Under the pieces are notes generated by a model, which was not told the origin of the DNA, searched no databases, and saw only the letters and a program-made list of their open reading frames with translations. The position numbers were made by a program, and so were the translations under genes. DNA of 64,000 bases, from the NCBI RefSeq assembly GCF_000384815.1, contig NZ_ARQF01000021.1, forward strand, positions 1,054,001-1,118,000, read 5' to 3'. The DNA comes from Halodesulfovibrio aestuarii DSM 17919 = ATCC 29578. GTDB taxonomy: Bacteria > Desulfobacterota > Desulfovibrionia > Desulfovibrionales > Desulfovibrionaceae. Shown piece after piece: positions 36,110 through 44,140 of this stretch (positions are counted from its first letter, which is position 1; the number at the start of each line of letters is the position of its first letter).

Positions 36110-37261
36110 CTAGGCTTTTTGATGCTTTTTACGCAGAAAGAACAACGCCACAAGAGGGATCATAGCGGAAGCAATACCCATTTCCCCTATGACTAACGGT
36201 TTGCTGGCCCAGTCAAAGGAAATAAACTGCATCGCGAGTGCCCCGAGGATGAAGTACGTAAACGTGAGAAGGGACGAAGCGGTTCCCACGTCGGTATCTA
36301 CGGTTTCCAAGATCATATGGTTACTCACCGGACGACTAACCCCCATGGAAAACGTCATCATGAACATCGTAACAGCAAAGCCCGTAATCGTATTACAGAA
36401 AAAGCACAGGGCAATACTCGACAACAGGATGCCGGTAAGGGAACTCCGTAAAATCTCCATAGATGTCATATCGACACACAAACGGGAACAAAGCAACGAT
36501 CCCAGCATAAAGCCGAAGGCGTTGCCCCCGAACAGCAACGCGTACTGCTGTTCGGTAAGTCCGAATGACACAATATAAATATCTGCGGAACCTGCAAGAA
36601 ATGCATAGAAGCCTATTCCCATAAAGGAAAAGGTGAAGCAACTTAACGAGAACTGCATATTCGACAACACAGCGGCATAGCGGGAAATTACCTTCCACAC
36701 AGAACCACGTATTTTCTCAAACTCAGGCTCTTTAAAGGTAAGTGTTCCGTACATTGCCAGCGTTGCAAGCACCGCCTGACATATAAAAATCCAGTTCCAT
36801 GAAGTATATTTCAAAACGACACTACCAAACAATGGAGCCAGCATCGGGCACAGCGGAATAATAACCCCGATGTATGCCAATACCTTCTGACGTTCAACGC
36901 CCGTATAGACATCCTTTGCCAGAGCCATGGCAAGTGCTGAAGCTGACGCCGCTCCTGCTGCCTGAACAATACGGGCAGCCACAAGCAGCCAGATGCTCTG
37001 AGCCAAAGCACACAGAATACATCCGACAATATAGAGGGTAATGCCCCCCAGTAAGACTGGCCGTCTACCTACGCGGTCTGACAACGGCCCGTAGACCAAC
37101 AGGAAAAAACTGAAAAACACAAAGAAAAGTACCAGCGACAAGTTTGCGGTAGCTAACGGGATCCCCATCTGTTCCTGAATAATAGGCAACGCAGGAAGAT
37201 ACATATCCGTAGAAAGCGCTGGAAACGCTGCAAGCAACGTAATAAAAACAAAATTAGACAT
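36110..37261 (-). CDS. Bcr/CflA-family multidrug MFS transporter
   Basis: 383-residue drug:proton antiporter of the Bcr/CflA subgroup. Diagnostic stretches: DMYLPALPIIQEQMG in the first loop, GPLSDRVGRRPVLLGG (the MFS motif between helices 2 and 3), RIVQAAGAASASALAMALAKDVY and PLCPMLAPLFGSVVL. Twelve helices are predicted. The ATG at 37261 is preferred because GGA lies 8-10 bases upstream. An in-frame TTG six codons earlier is less likely. The drug range cannot be inferred. Confidence 0.92.
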   Translation of the reverse strand: MSNFVFITLLAAFPALSTDMYLPALPIIQEQMGIPLATANLSLVLFFVFFSFFLLVYGPLSDRVGRRPVLLGGITLYIVGCILCALAQSIWLLVAARIVQAAGAASASALAMALAKDVYTGVERQKVLAYIGVIIPLCPMLAPLFGSVVLKYTSWNWIFICQAVLATLAMYGTLTFKEPEFEKIRGSVWKVISRYAAVLSNMQFSLSCFTFSFMGIGFYAFLAGSADIYIVSFGLTEQQYALLFGGNAFGFMLGSLLCSRLCVDMTSMEILRSSLTGILLSSIALCFFCNTITGFAVTMFMMTFSMGVSRPVSNHMILETVDTDVGTASSLLTFTYFILGALAMQFISFDWASKPLVIGEMGIASAMIPLVALFFLRKKHQKA

Positions 37262-37324
37262 ATCTTTCCATGTACCCAAAGTTCAAATTACTACTAACCC
37301 ACATGCAGGTCTTATTGCTGACGC

Positions 37325-37363
37325 TGCAAAAAAAATATGTCCTGCACAATAAGTACAGGACCA
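37325..37363 (-). terminator. Intrinsic terminator of a short upstream gene
   Basis: On the minus strand, TCCTGTAC / GTGCAGGA forms an 8-bp stem (one G-U) followed by CATATTTTTTTT. It lies between the 35-residue membrane protein gene and the Bcr/CflA gene. Confidence 0.8.
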
Positions 37364-37411
37364 CTAAACATATCTTACCGCACTCGCCCCCGGAAAAAAG
37401 AGGGCTTGCGA

Positions 37412-37519
37412 CTATAAGCCGTTCTTAACACAATACACAAAGATACCAATACCTGCAGCAACGCCGGAAAGCATAATTACCCAGGCAAGCTTAGTGTAAA
37501 AAGGATCATTTTCTTTCAT
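37412..37519 (-). CDS. 35-residue single-pass membrane protein
   Basis: Small open frame starting ATG AAA GAA AAT GAT. The product begins MKENDPFYTKLAWVIMLSG, has one hydrophobic helix (about residues 11-30) with a Gly-rich face, and ends VYCVKNGL. AAAAGG lies about 12 bases upstream. A dedicated intrinsic terminator follows (37325-37363), which supports a real one-gene transcript. The size resembles small subunits of membrane complexes, but no partner is adjacent. The function is unknown. Confidence 0.6.
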   Translation of the reverse strand: MKENDPFYTKLAWVIMLSGVAAGIGIFVYCVKNGL

Positions 37520-37686
37520 TGTGATGTTTATACCTTTTAGTAAAGAGCGCCGCCAATATAAACTGACTTTTTACGTATACTTTCGTACACCATTCTGATG
37601 AGGCACTCATACCCGCCACTGTGCATTATGTACACTGCAAAGGCTGCCGCAAACCAAATTATCAGCGTATTATTGTTAGACCACTC

Positions 37687-39360
37687 CTATCTGACATCAG
37701 GCACAATCAAAAAGCCTTCTTCCGCATTCCCCAAAGCTTCATATCTACCGCAAAGATAAAACAGTCCCACTATGGCAGAGGTGATGGCATCCAGCTCATC
37801 ATGAGTGATCTTTGCACGCTTGCTCTGTTGCAACCTGTAGTGATGAAGGAAGTTCTGCCGTGCTTCCAATTCCTGCGGGGAAGTCAGGCGATCTTCTGAC
37901 GTCCGATTGCCTGCGTAATTAGCCCAACTCTCTTTTGCGCGTATTTTTTTCGGCCTGCTCACTGTGGAATTGTTTTTTGCCTGCATTTCCTCTGTCTGTC
38001 GAGCTGCATCCTGTATAAACCGGCCGGTAATACCGAACTCTTTCAGCCCCTCAATAAGGTCTTGCAATCCTGCCTGCTTACGCGGAATAGAAAGGATATC
38101 CTGCGTTCCTCCGGGATATCCTTCAATAACTTCTAGACCATGTGCCCTGAATTTTTCCGCCAGCCCCATACCCCGCTGCGTCAACTTCTGCATACTGGGA
38201 ATAAGACACGGGTAACTTGAAACTCCGCGCTGCTTCAACTGCCGTTCGCATTCACGCGTAATACCGCACTGCTCGCGCATCGGGTCGTCATCCCAGAATG
38301 ATGTTCTGCCATGCGGGATACCGAGCGGCGAATCTATGGAAACAACATCCGCTCCGGCAGAAAGTGCCACTGCAATCATCTCTTCATCCGTTTTAACACG
38401 GGATGTTATAGCCGCATTGCCATGCAGAATGCAGAAGCCTGATTCCCGTTTTTCAGAAGCCACAAGGTCAATCCCGACAACGCACACATCATCAAGCGGT
38501 CTTTCCGCTTGCAGTGTACCATATGTCACAGCAGACGCCTGTTCACTCTTATACGCAGAGACGGTAATGCCGGAACGGGGTAACGCATCTTTCGTTTTTG
38601 CCCATCTGATTACACTTAATGAATCAGCAAAACGGACAGAAGACTGTACAGCATCGGGAATGGAAGCCTTGGCATACATGCGGCGAATACAGGCGTCCAA
38701 CAACACTTTCTGCGCTTCAACATCCGCATGGTTATAGGTGATCATCCGCCGCAACGCAGAGTTGTTCCCGCGGCGATACCTGTGCCATAGCACTGATGCG
38801 GTCTCCGAAGTAGTCAGACGAACCAGCCCCGCAGCCTGTTCGATGGCACTTCTGCCACCGGAAAAACCTGCACGCTTTGCACTGTATCGCAGATCAATAT
38901 GCACAACGGGTAAAACCAGTTCCGGAAAATGCTTCTGTATAAATTTGCAGTCATGCTGCGTGCCATTAAAGGTCACAAGAACCTTTGCGCGCTGTACAGC
39001 CTCCACAAAAGGAGCTGGATCCTCCCCTTCAACATACACGCCGTAGGAACTGCCAAACGACCAGCCAACCATGGTCAGAGAATCATAATACAGGCTGGTT
39101 CCTGTTGTTTCGGCACACAGAAACATCACATCATCAGGAAATCCCAAGGCAATTCTATACAATTCCGTCCCCGGCAGAGAACGCGCGAAAAAGTTCACGT
39201 TTCCCGTGCGCAGTGCATGGAAAGAATTCTGCAATGCCGGCACACGAGACTTCGGCGCTACGTTTTCATACAGCGCCCAGTCCGTTATCCCCTGTTCCCA
39301 TAGGGATTGCTCCTGCCGTTTGCTGATTCCTTTAATATGAAGGAAGGTGTGTGTGATCAT
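37687..39360 (-). CDS. Fusion of YprB-type RNase H-like domain and DUF429 domain
   Basis: 557 residues with two distinct RNase H-like folds. The N-terminus (1-35) resembles the helix-hairpin-helix that precedes YprB nucleases (IKGISKRQEQSLWEQGITDW). Residues about 75-225 match the PF13482 exonuclease fold, but the first catalytic motif reads FLCAETTG where D-x-E-T-T-G is expected, so Asp is replaced by Cys82. Glu84, Asp137 (FNGTQHDCKF) and Asp213 (YNHADVEA) remain. Residues about 290-550 form a DUF429 domain with GIDLVASEKRESGF, SIDSPLG, YPGGTQD and DELDAITSAIVGLFY. It lies 20 bases after modB with no own promoter seen. Confidence 0.8.
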   Translation of the reverse strand: MITHTFLHIKGISKRQEQSLWEQGITDWALYENVAPKSRVPALQNSFHALRTGNVNFFARSLPGTELYRIALGFPDDVMFLCAETTGTSLYYDSLTMVGWSFGSSYGVYVEGEDPAPFVEAVQRAKVLVTFNGTQHDCKFIQKHFPELVLPVVHIDLRYSAKRAGFSGGRSAIEQAAGLVRLTTSETASVLWHRYRRGNNSALRRMITYNHADVEAQKVLLDACIRRMYAKASIPDAVQSSVRFADSLSVIRWAKTKDALPRSGITVSAYKSEQASAVTYGTLQAERPLDDVCVVGIDLVASEKRESGFCILHGNAAITSRVKTDEEMIAVALSAGADVVSIDSPLGIPHGRTSFWDDDPMREQCGITRECERQLKQRGVSSYPCLIPSMQKLTQRGMGLAEKFRAHGLEVIEGYPGGTQDILSIPRKQAGLQDLIEGLKEFGITGRFIQDAARQTEEMQAKNNSTVSRPKKIRAKESWANYAGNRTSEDRLTSPQELEARQNFLHHYRLQQSKRAKITHDELDAITSAIVGLFYLCGRYEALGNAEEGFLIVPDVR

Positions 39361-39380
39361 CGTAGTTGTGTTCGGTACGC

Positions 39381-40058
39381 CTATATCAGGTTAGGTGACG
39401 AAAGTTTTTTCAACGCAATAAAGATTATACAGGAAAAAACGGCCAAAATTGATGCGAGCACCACTGCCCTGTCAAATTCTCCGCTGAACACGGCATTGTA
39501 AATTTCAAGGGACAGCGTATTGGTTTTGCCAATAATATTTCCCCCCAGCATAAGGGTAATACCCACTTCACCCAATCCTCTACCGAGGGCAAGAAACCAG
39601 CCGGTAGCAATACTGCGCCGGATGTTGGGAAGAAGTACCAGCCAAAAGGTTTCCCAGTCGCTTTTACCCAGCACATGGGCTAGTTCCGCCAAACGGCGAA
39701 CATCCCCCCGCAATGCTGTTTCAACAGATTTTACCATAAGCGGCAGCCCCGCAACAAATGATGCGATGACCACACCTGTAAAACTGAAGACTATATCCAC
39801 AGGAAGCGCATGACCGATAAGGCCGGAACGCCCAAGCAGCATCAGCAGCACAAATCCCGTGGCAATAGGTGGAAACACCAGTGGCAGCGTCACAAGAAAA
39901 TCCACAACAGAGCGCATCATGCTTTTTTTACTGGTAAGATAATAGCCAAGCAAAACGCCGCTTACTAAGTGCAGCAAACCAACAAGCCCCAGAGTCTTAA
40001 CAGTAAGATACAAAGGAGCCGTGGTTTGCTGCTCTGATAAAATTGCAACAAAGTCCAT
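39381..40058 (-). CDS. modB: Molybdate/tungstate-type ABC transporter permease
   Basis: 225-residue inner-membrane permease with five to six helices. The cytoplasmic loop motif that docks on the ATPase is present (ELAHVLGKSDWETFWLVLLPNIRRSIATG), as is VTLPLVFPPIATGFVLLMLLG near the N-terminus, both typical of ModB/CysT-like permeases. It starts 5 bases after modA. No ABC ATPase (ModC) follows; the next gene is the DUF429 fusion protein. The anion may be molybdate, tungstate or a related oxyanion. Confidence 0.88.
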   Translation of the reverse strand: MDFVAILSEQQTTAPLYLTVKTLGLVGLLHLVSGVLLGYYLTSKKSMMRSVVDFLVTLPLVFPPIATGFVLLMLLGRSGLIGHALPVDIVFSFTGVVIASFVAGLPLMVKSVETALRGDVRRLAELAHVLGKSDWETFWLVLLPNIRRSIATGWFLALGRGLGEVGITLMLGGNIIGKTNTLSLEIYNAVFSGEFDRAVVLASILAVFSCIIFIALKKLSSPNLI

Positions 40059-40063
40059 ACAGA

Positions 40064-40792
40064 CTACAGTCCATGTTTACGAACGATAGCCTGTGCTTCC
40101 GGCGTGTTGAGGAACTGTAAAAAGTCCTGCTGCTCTTTTTTCTGCGATGCATTGGCAAGCACACCTACAACGATAGAAATCGGGGAATACAGTGAGTCAT
40201 CCACCAACACATATCCGCCGAGCTTATCAGCAACATTCAACGCGTGAGTAAGGTTCAGGAACCCCATATCAACCTCGTTGGTTGCAATGTAGGAAAATAC
40301 CTGAGGAACGGTGGAAACTTCCAGCAGTTTAGGCTGAATAGAAGGGAGCCTGCCACTGGACTGCAAAAATTCACGTGCAGCTTTTCCGTAAATAGCCTTT
40401 TTTGCATCAGGCAGAGCAATGCGACTTACGTGCGGGTTATCCAGATCTGCAACGGTTGATGCCTTTACAGATTTTGAAAATGCCAGCACAAGTTTTCCGC
40501 GACCGAGTTCCTGTGCAGATTGCATCGGAAGATGTGCTCTTTCCAAAAAGCTGCTGTCACCTAGAACCAGACCGACTTTATCTTTCTGTTTCGCCAACGT
40601 GGTCACACGGGCCATATTACCGAAAATAAGGTCAACAGTATGCCCAGTCTTCTGCGTATACGCAGAAGTAAGTGCAGTTACCATTTTTTTATATCCGGCA
40701 CCGGAAGCCAGAACAACAGTATCTGCCCAGCCTGTTGTTACAGATGAAACAAGCAGGAACACGCCCAAGATCGCAATCCGAAGTAAATTCAT
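40064..40792 (-). CDS. modA: Molybdate-type periplasmic binding protein
   Basis: 242 residues with a Sec signal peptide (cleavage likely after TTGWA). The mature protein has VVLASGAGYKKMVTALTSAY, IFGNMARVTTLAKQK, VLGDSSFLERAHLP and GKLVLAFSKS, as in substrate-binding proteins of the ModA group. The canonical ModA N-terminal SAASL-type anion loop is altered to ASGAGYKK, so specificity could differ from molybdate. AAGGAC precedes the ATG. A structured 400-base region lies upstream. Confidence 0.82.
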   Translation of the reverse strand: MNLLRIAILGVFLLVSSVTTGWADTVVLASGAGYKKMVTALTSAYTQKTGHTVDLIFGNMARVTTLAKQKDKVGLVLGDSSFLERAHLPMQSAQELGRGKLVLAFSKSVKASTVADLDNPHVSRIALPDAKKAIYGKAAREFLQSSGRLPSIQPKLLEVSTVPQVFSYIATNEVDMGFLNLTHALNVADKLGGYVLVDDSLYSPISIVVGVLANASQKKEQQDFLQFLNTPEAQAIVRKHGL

Positions 40793-40984
40793 AGTATTTG
40801 TCCTTAGATAGATACAAAAAAAATGACGGTATACTGATCATTTTCTATGTAAGGACAACCATGAAGACAACGGAGTCACGTAAACAATAAAAAACGTGAC
40901 ATTACTCTTACGACGGTTACTACAGGCAAATAGTACGACACAAAAGAATTTCTTCCCTTCTGTTTCTTCCCCCACAAAACTAAA

Positions 40985-41171
40985 TGCCGCCTCCACTATA
41001 TGAGGAGGCGGCAAAGGGCTGCAGGAGGAAAAAACAAGCAGCCGGTACGGAACAATTAGCCACATAAGTTGCATATGCCTCTTTCTGCCACAAGAGGCTC
41101 ATGCAGTTACGTGTCCGAGGTAAATTTGTAATCTGCTTCTGTGTCAAAGAGACACGCGGAGCAGGTTCCGC
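40985..41171 (-). promoter_or_regulatory. Structured leader region upstream of modA
   Basis: Series of hairpins on the modA strand: GCGGA / TCCGC (41156-41171), GTGTC / GACAC (41141-41155), GCCTCTT / AAGAGGC (41077-41098) and a 10-bp stem TGCCGCCTCC / GGAGGCGGCA (40985-41013), the last followed by TTTAGTTTTG. The last stem could end transcription. A molybdenum-cofactor-type riboswitch was considered, but its consensus could not be confirmed by eye. Confidence 0.4.
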
Positions 41172-41225
41172 TGTGGTATTTTTTTATAGGTTACTTGAGT
41201 AGATAGAACTTCTTTGAACTCACAA

Positions 41226-41247
41226 CAAAAGCCTATAAAAATAGGCT
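41226..41247 (-). terminator. Terminator overlapping the end of the universal-stress operon
   Basis: AGCCTAT / ATAGGCT stem with an AAAA loop. On the minus strand it reads into TTTTGTTG. The stop codon of the last operon gene lies inside the stem. Confidence 0.75.
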
Positions 41248-41583
41248 CATAATGTAATCGAGCACGAACCAGCACGCACCTAGCAAGGCAAACAGCAAGA
41301 CAACTTTACCAATTGCATTCTGCGGTTTTACCAGTTCAATCAGCTGCTTTTCGTCATCAATAGACTGCACGGTGTAATAGCGCGGCTTTTCGGACTTCAT
41401 TGCAAACACAACAAGCCCACCCTTTACAACCTGAGACTCAGACAGCACCATATGGTCAAATTTCCGCTGCTCATTTGCGTCTACATCCATAAATGTGTAG
41501 GCGCTATACTGCATATTCTCCTGAGAAAGAGTATCCAGTTCTTCTACAGTCTCACATTCTTCTGCTGCTACACTTACGCTCAT
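41233..41583 (-). CDS. Small C-tail-anchored membrane protein, last gene of the operon
   Basis: 116 residues. The N-terminal 90 residues are soluble and acidic (ECETVEELDTLSQENMQ; DANEQRKFDHMVLSES) and are followed by one hydrophobic helix (IGKVVLLFALLGACWFVLDYIM). It has no signal peptide, so the soluble part faces the cytoplasm. No family was recognised. The start overlaps the stop of the upstream universal-stress gene (ATGA), so translation is coupled and a joint function with that protein is likely. Confidence 0.75.
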   Translation of the reverse strand: MSVSVAAEECETVEELDTLSQENMQYSAYTFMDVDANEQRKFDHMVLSESQVVKGGLVVFAMKSEKPRYYTVQSIDDEKQLIELVKPQNAIGKVVLLFALLGACWFVLDYIMSLFL

Positions 41584-42443
41584 TGGGCCTGCTCCTTTAC
41601 GATAAGTACGGGACACGCACTGCTATATACAAGTTTATGTACTACCCCGCCCACAAGAAGGTGGGAAAGCTTACTGCGTGAACACGCCCCTATGACAATC
41701 AACCCTGCATCACTCTTCTGAGCCTCTTCTACAAGAACCTCGTGCGGAGGATTGCCGTAGCGCACTGCCACATCAAAGTCTCTCACATCAGCAGAAGCAA
41801 CGATATTTTTTATAGACTCCACGGCCAGTTCTGTTTTCTCGACAGCGGCACTTTCTACAACCGGAGATAGGCTGAACGCCTCCATATCCATTTCGTAAGC
41901 GATTCCAGCCGTCAGCCGTGAGCCATACCGTTCTGCCAGAGCACAAGCCTGACGTGCGGCAATGCCAGCTTCTGCACTTCCGTCATACGCTAAGAAAATG
42001 TTCTGCACTGACAATTCCTTGTCTCCGGTAATGATCAGCAGATCAATATCCGAATGACGCACAACCGTACCGGCAACTGAGCCGATCACAACAGAATGTA
42101 ACAGCTGGGAAGAGTGTGTACCAAGGGCAACTATGTCACTGCCAAGAGCTTCTATCTGCTCTGCAAGCACATCCGCAGGGTTGCCCGTTAAAAAATGTCC
42201 CCGCACCTGCACACCATCTGCTTTGCACATGGCGACAGCATCATTAAGAGCGTTACGAATGCTGTCGTACATTTCGTACAACACACTTGCATCGCCTTGG
42301 ATACGCAAATTCCCCTGATATTCCGGACAAACCGTAACAATATCAACTATGGAGTTTTCAGAACGTGCAAAGCGTGCTGCCTGCCGAACTATGTCCATTG
42401 AGGATTCTGCGCCGTCGAAGGCCACAAGCATTTTTTTATACAT
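41580..42443 (-). CDS. Tandem universal stress protein (two UspA domains)
   Basis: 287 residues in two UspA repeats. Repeat 1 (about 1-140) begins MYKKMLVAFDGAESSMD and ends GTHSSQLLHSVVIGSVAGTVVRHSDIDLLII. Repeat 2 (about 145-287) begins NIFLAYDGSAEAGIAARQA and ends GACSRSKLSHLLVGGVVHKLVYSSACPVLIV. The Gly-rich ends fit the ATP-binding G-x2-G-x9-G pattern only approximately. The ATG at 42443 is chosen because GAAGGG lies upstream at good spacing. It follows the TauE exporter gene by 36 bases and overlaps the next gene by 4. Confidence 0.92.
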   Translation of the reverse strand: MYKKMLVAFDGAESSMDIVRQAARFARSENSIVDIVTVCPEYQGNLRIQGDASVLYEMYDSIRNALNDAVAMCKADGVQVRGHFLTGNPADVLAEQIEALGSDIVALGTHSSQLLHSVVIGSVAGTVVRHSDIDLLIITGDKELSVQNIFLAYDGSAEAGIAARQACALAERYGSRLTAGIAYEMDMEAFSLSPVVESAAVEKTELAVESIKNIVASADVRDFDVAVRYGNPPHEVLVEEAQKSDAGLIVIGACSRSKLSHLLVGGVVHKLVYSSACPVLIVKEQAQ

Positions 42444-42479
42444 TCGTAACGCCCTTCTATACTTAGATGAGATCAAGCT

Positions 42480-43547
42480 TTATACGTTGGTACCAGCAGC
42501 CATTGCCATCTGACGTTCTTTTCTGCGTCCTACAATCATTGCTTTAAGAATGATGAATGCACCAACACCGAGAGCAAAACACATAAGACCGAAGCTGGTT
42601 TTACTCATGCTGGAGATAAGAGTTGCATCCCAGTTAATAGCTTCAAGTTGCTTGAGATATTTAGGAATTGCAAGACCGCGGCTGAAAGCAACGATTAACA
42701 TAATGGTCGCCATTACGTATTTGATTACATAGTCTTTTACGTACGTAGTACCGATAGCACCAAGCTGTACGCCGAAGAGAGAACCTGCGAGGATGATGAG
42801 GGTAAGGCGAATATCTACCATTCCGTAGAATGCCCAGATAAGTGTACCGCCGAGTCCCATAACAAACGCTACAACAAGTTCGGTTGCGGATGCCATAAGG
42901 CTGGACATACCGATGATGTAAATCATACCCGGTACACCTGCGAAACCGCCAACAGCGATGGTTGCTGCAAGCAGACCAGCGGCAAGGCCAACCGGTGCGG
43001 TAAACCAGAATGAAATGCGGATGTTGCTGCCTTTAAAGTTTACCATCGGCCACAGTTCAATGCTCTGCAATTTCTTAGCAATGTTGGTTACTTTTTCTTC
43101 GCCACCATTACGTTTAGTGGTGATAGCATCTTTCATAACAAAGCTGCCCACTGTAACCAGAACAAATACAAACGCTAAGGAAACATACAGGTTTGAACCG
43201 GCAGGGCCCCATAGTTCCAGAATAAGCTTCTGGATCTGGATACCAATCTGAACACCGACTTCAGCAGAAACGCCGACAATCAGTCCCAATTTGATATCTA
43301 CCTGCCCGTATTTGTAGCGTTTTAATGCACCTACAAGAGCTTTAGGAAATTTATGACACATGTTACTTGCTACAGCTACAGGTCCCGGAACACCGAGACT
43401 CATCATACCCGGAGTAAGAACAAATGCACCACCGGAGCCGATAAAGCCACTTACCAGTCCGCCAACAAATCCAACGAAGAACAAGAACAGCACACCCACC
43501 AGAGACAGGTCTACAAAGCGTGCGCCATCTAATAATAAATCATGCAT
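42480..43547 (-). CDS. TauE/SafE-family anion exporter
   Basis: 355-residue membrane protein of the sulfite/sulfonate exporter family. The two signature repeats are seen: FVGGLVSGFIGSGGAFVLTPGMM in the N-terminal half and AATIAVGGFAGVPGMIYIIGM in the C-terminal half. Eight or so helices are predicted, with a larger charged loop near residues 140-170 (MKDAITTKRNGGEEKVTNI). In a sulfate reducer the substrate may be sulfite, sulfate or an organosulfonate, but this is inference. AGGAG precedes the ATG. Its neighbours on both sides belong to the same operon. Confidence 0.9.
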   Translation of the reverse strand: MHDLLLDGARFVDLSLVGVLFLFFVGFVGGLVSGFIGSGGAFVLTPGMMSLGVPGPVAVASNMCHKFPKALVGALKRYKYGQVDIKLGLIVGVSAEVGVQIGIQIQKLILELWGPAGSNLYVSLAFVFVLVTVGSFVMKDAITTKRNGGEEKVTNIAKKLQSIELWPMVNFKGSNIRISFWFTAPVGLAAGLLAATIAVGGFAGVPGMIYIIGMSSLMASATELVVAFVMGLGGTLIWAFYGMVDIRLTLIILAGSLFGVQLGAIGTTYVKDYVIKYVMATIMLIVAFSRGLAIPKYLKQLEAINWDATLISSMSKTSFGLMCFALGVGAFIILKAMIVGRRKERQMAMAAGTNV

Positions 43548-43571
43548 GGTATATCTCCTGACTACTTGCCA

Positions 43572-43883
43572 CTAAGCATTAACGGTGGCGCGGGTGCGGG
43601 TCTCTTTACGAGGGGTTGCTTCTGCAGCCTTAGTCTTTCTGCCTGCACTTGAAGAAGCTTCAATGCCAAGGGCTGTCCAGACGTTGCTGGCAAAGTTGCC
43701 ATGAACATAGGAGAACAAAAATACGGTAGCAACAGGCAGCAGACAGTATGCGCCACCTTTTGCGTACAATTCTACCATTGGATCTGCATAGTAAAACGCA
43801 GCAGAGTATAAAGCGACACTTACTGCGCCAAATAACAAGGCATTAATTTTAGCTTTTTTCTTTCTATCATGAGCGGTATTCAT
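43572..43883 (-). CDS. Small two-helix membrane protein of the operon
   Basis: 103 residues with a basic N-terminus (HDRKKKAKINA), two hydrophobic helices (about 14-33 and 43-63) and a Lys/Arg/Thr/Ala-rich C-terminal tail (GRKTKAAEATPRKETRTRA). The pattern suggests both ends in the cytoplasm. It lies 24 bases upstream of the exporter gene, so it may be an accessory subunit. AAGGAG is well placed before the ATG. No family was recognised. Confidence 0.75.
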   Translation of the reverse strand: MNTAHDRKKKAKINALLFGAVSVALYSAAFYYADPMVELYAKGGAYCLLPVATVFLFSYVHGNFASNVWTALGIEASSSAGRKTKAAEATPRKETRTRATVNA

Positions 43884-43916
43884 AACTTCTCCTTCAGTAC
43901 TACCTGCGCTATGGTA

Positions 43917-44084
43917 TTACGCACGCATTTGGGGTCTTTTTCTTGCGTTCTCTGAAGCCTGTTTTTTCGATGTTGCTTTCTTTCTTTTCTGCTCGTTGAC
44001 GATAAGACTTGCCATCTCACTATCGCCACTCTCAGCAAATACGACTGCTACAAATAATCTTTCTAGCGTCTTAAACAGATTCAC
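43917..44084 (-). CDS. 55-residue basic protein sharing a module with the operon's first gene
   Basis: Starts with GTG behind an excellent AAAGGAGGGCGTT ribosome binding site. The N-terminal half reads MNLFKTLERLFVAVVFAES and continues GDSEMASLIVNEQKRKK; the C-terminal half is strongly basic. The first part aligns with the N-terminus of the product of 44141-44629 (LE then FAE-x-G, an acidic pair, Ala and KK), suggesting a shared short helical module. It is too short for most gene callers. It sits in line with the operon, 33 bases before the two-helix membrane gene. Confidence 0.7.
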   Translation of the reverse strand: MNLFKTLERLFVAVVFAESGDSEMASLIVNEQKRKKATSKKQASENARKRPQMRA

Positions 44085-44140
44085 AACGCCCTCCTTTTTC
44101 TAAAGCGTAGGTCTCTGTATTACTCAGCAGTTCCGTTCTG

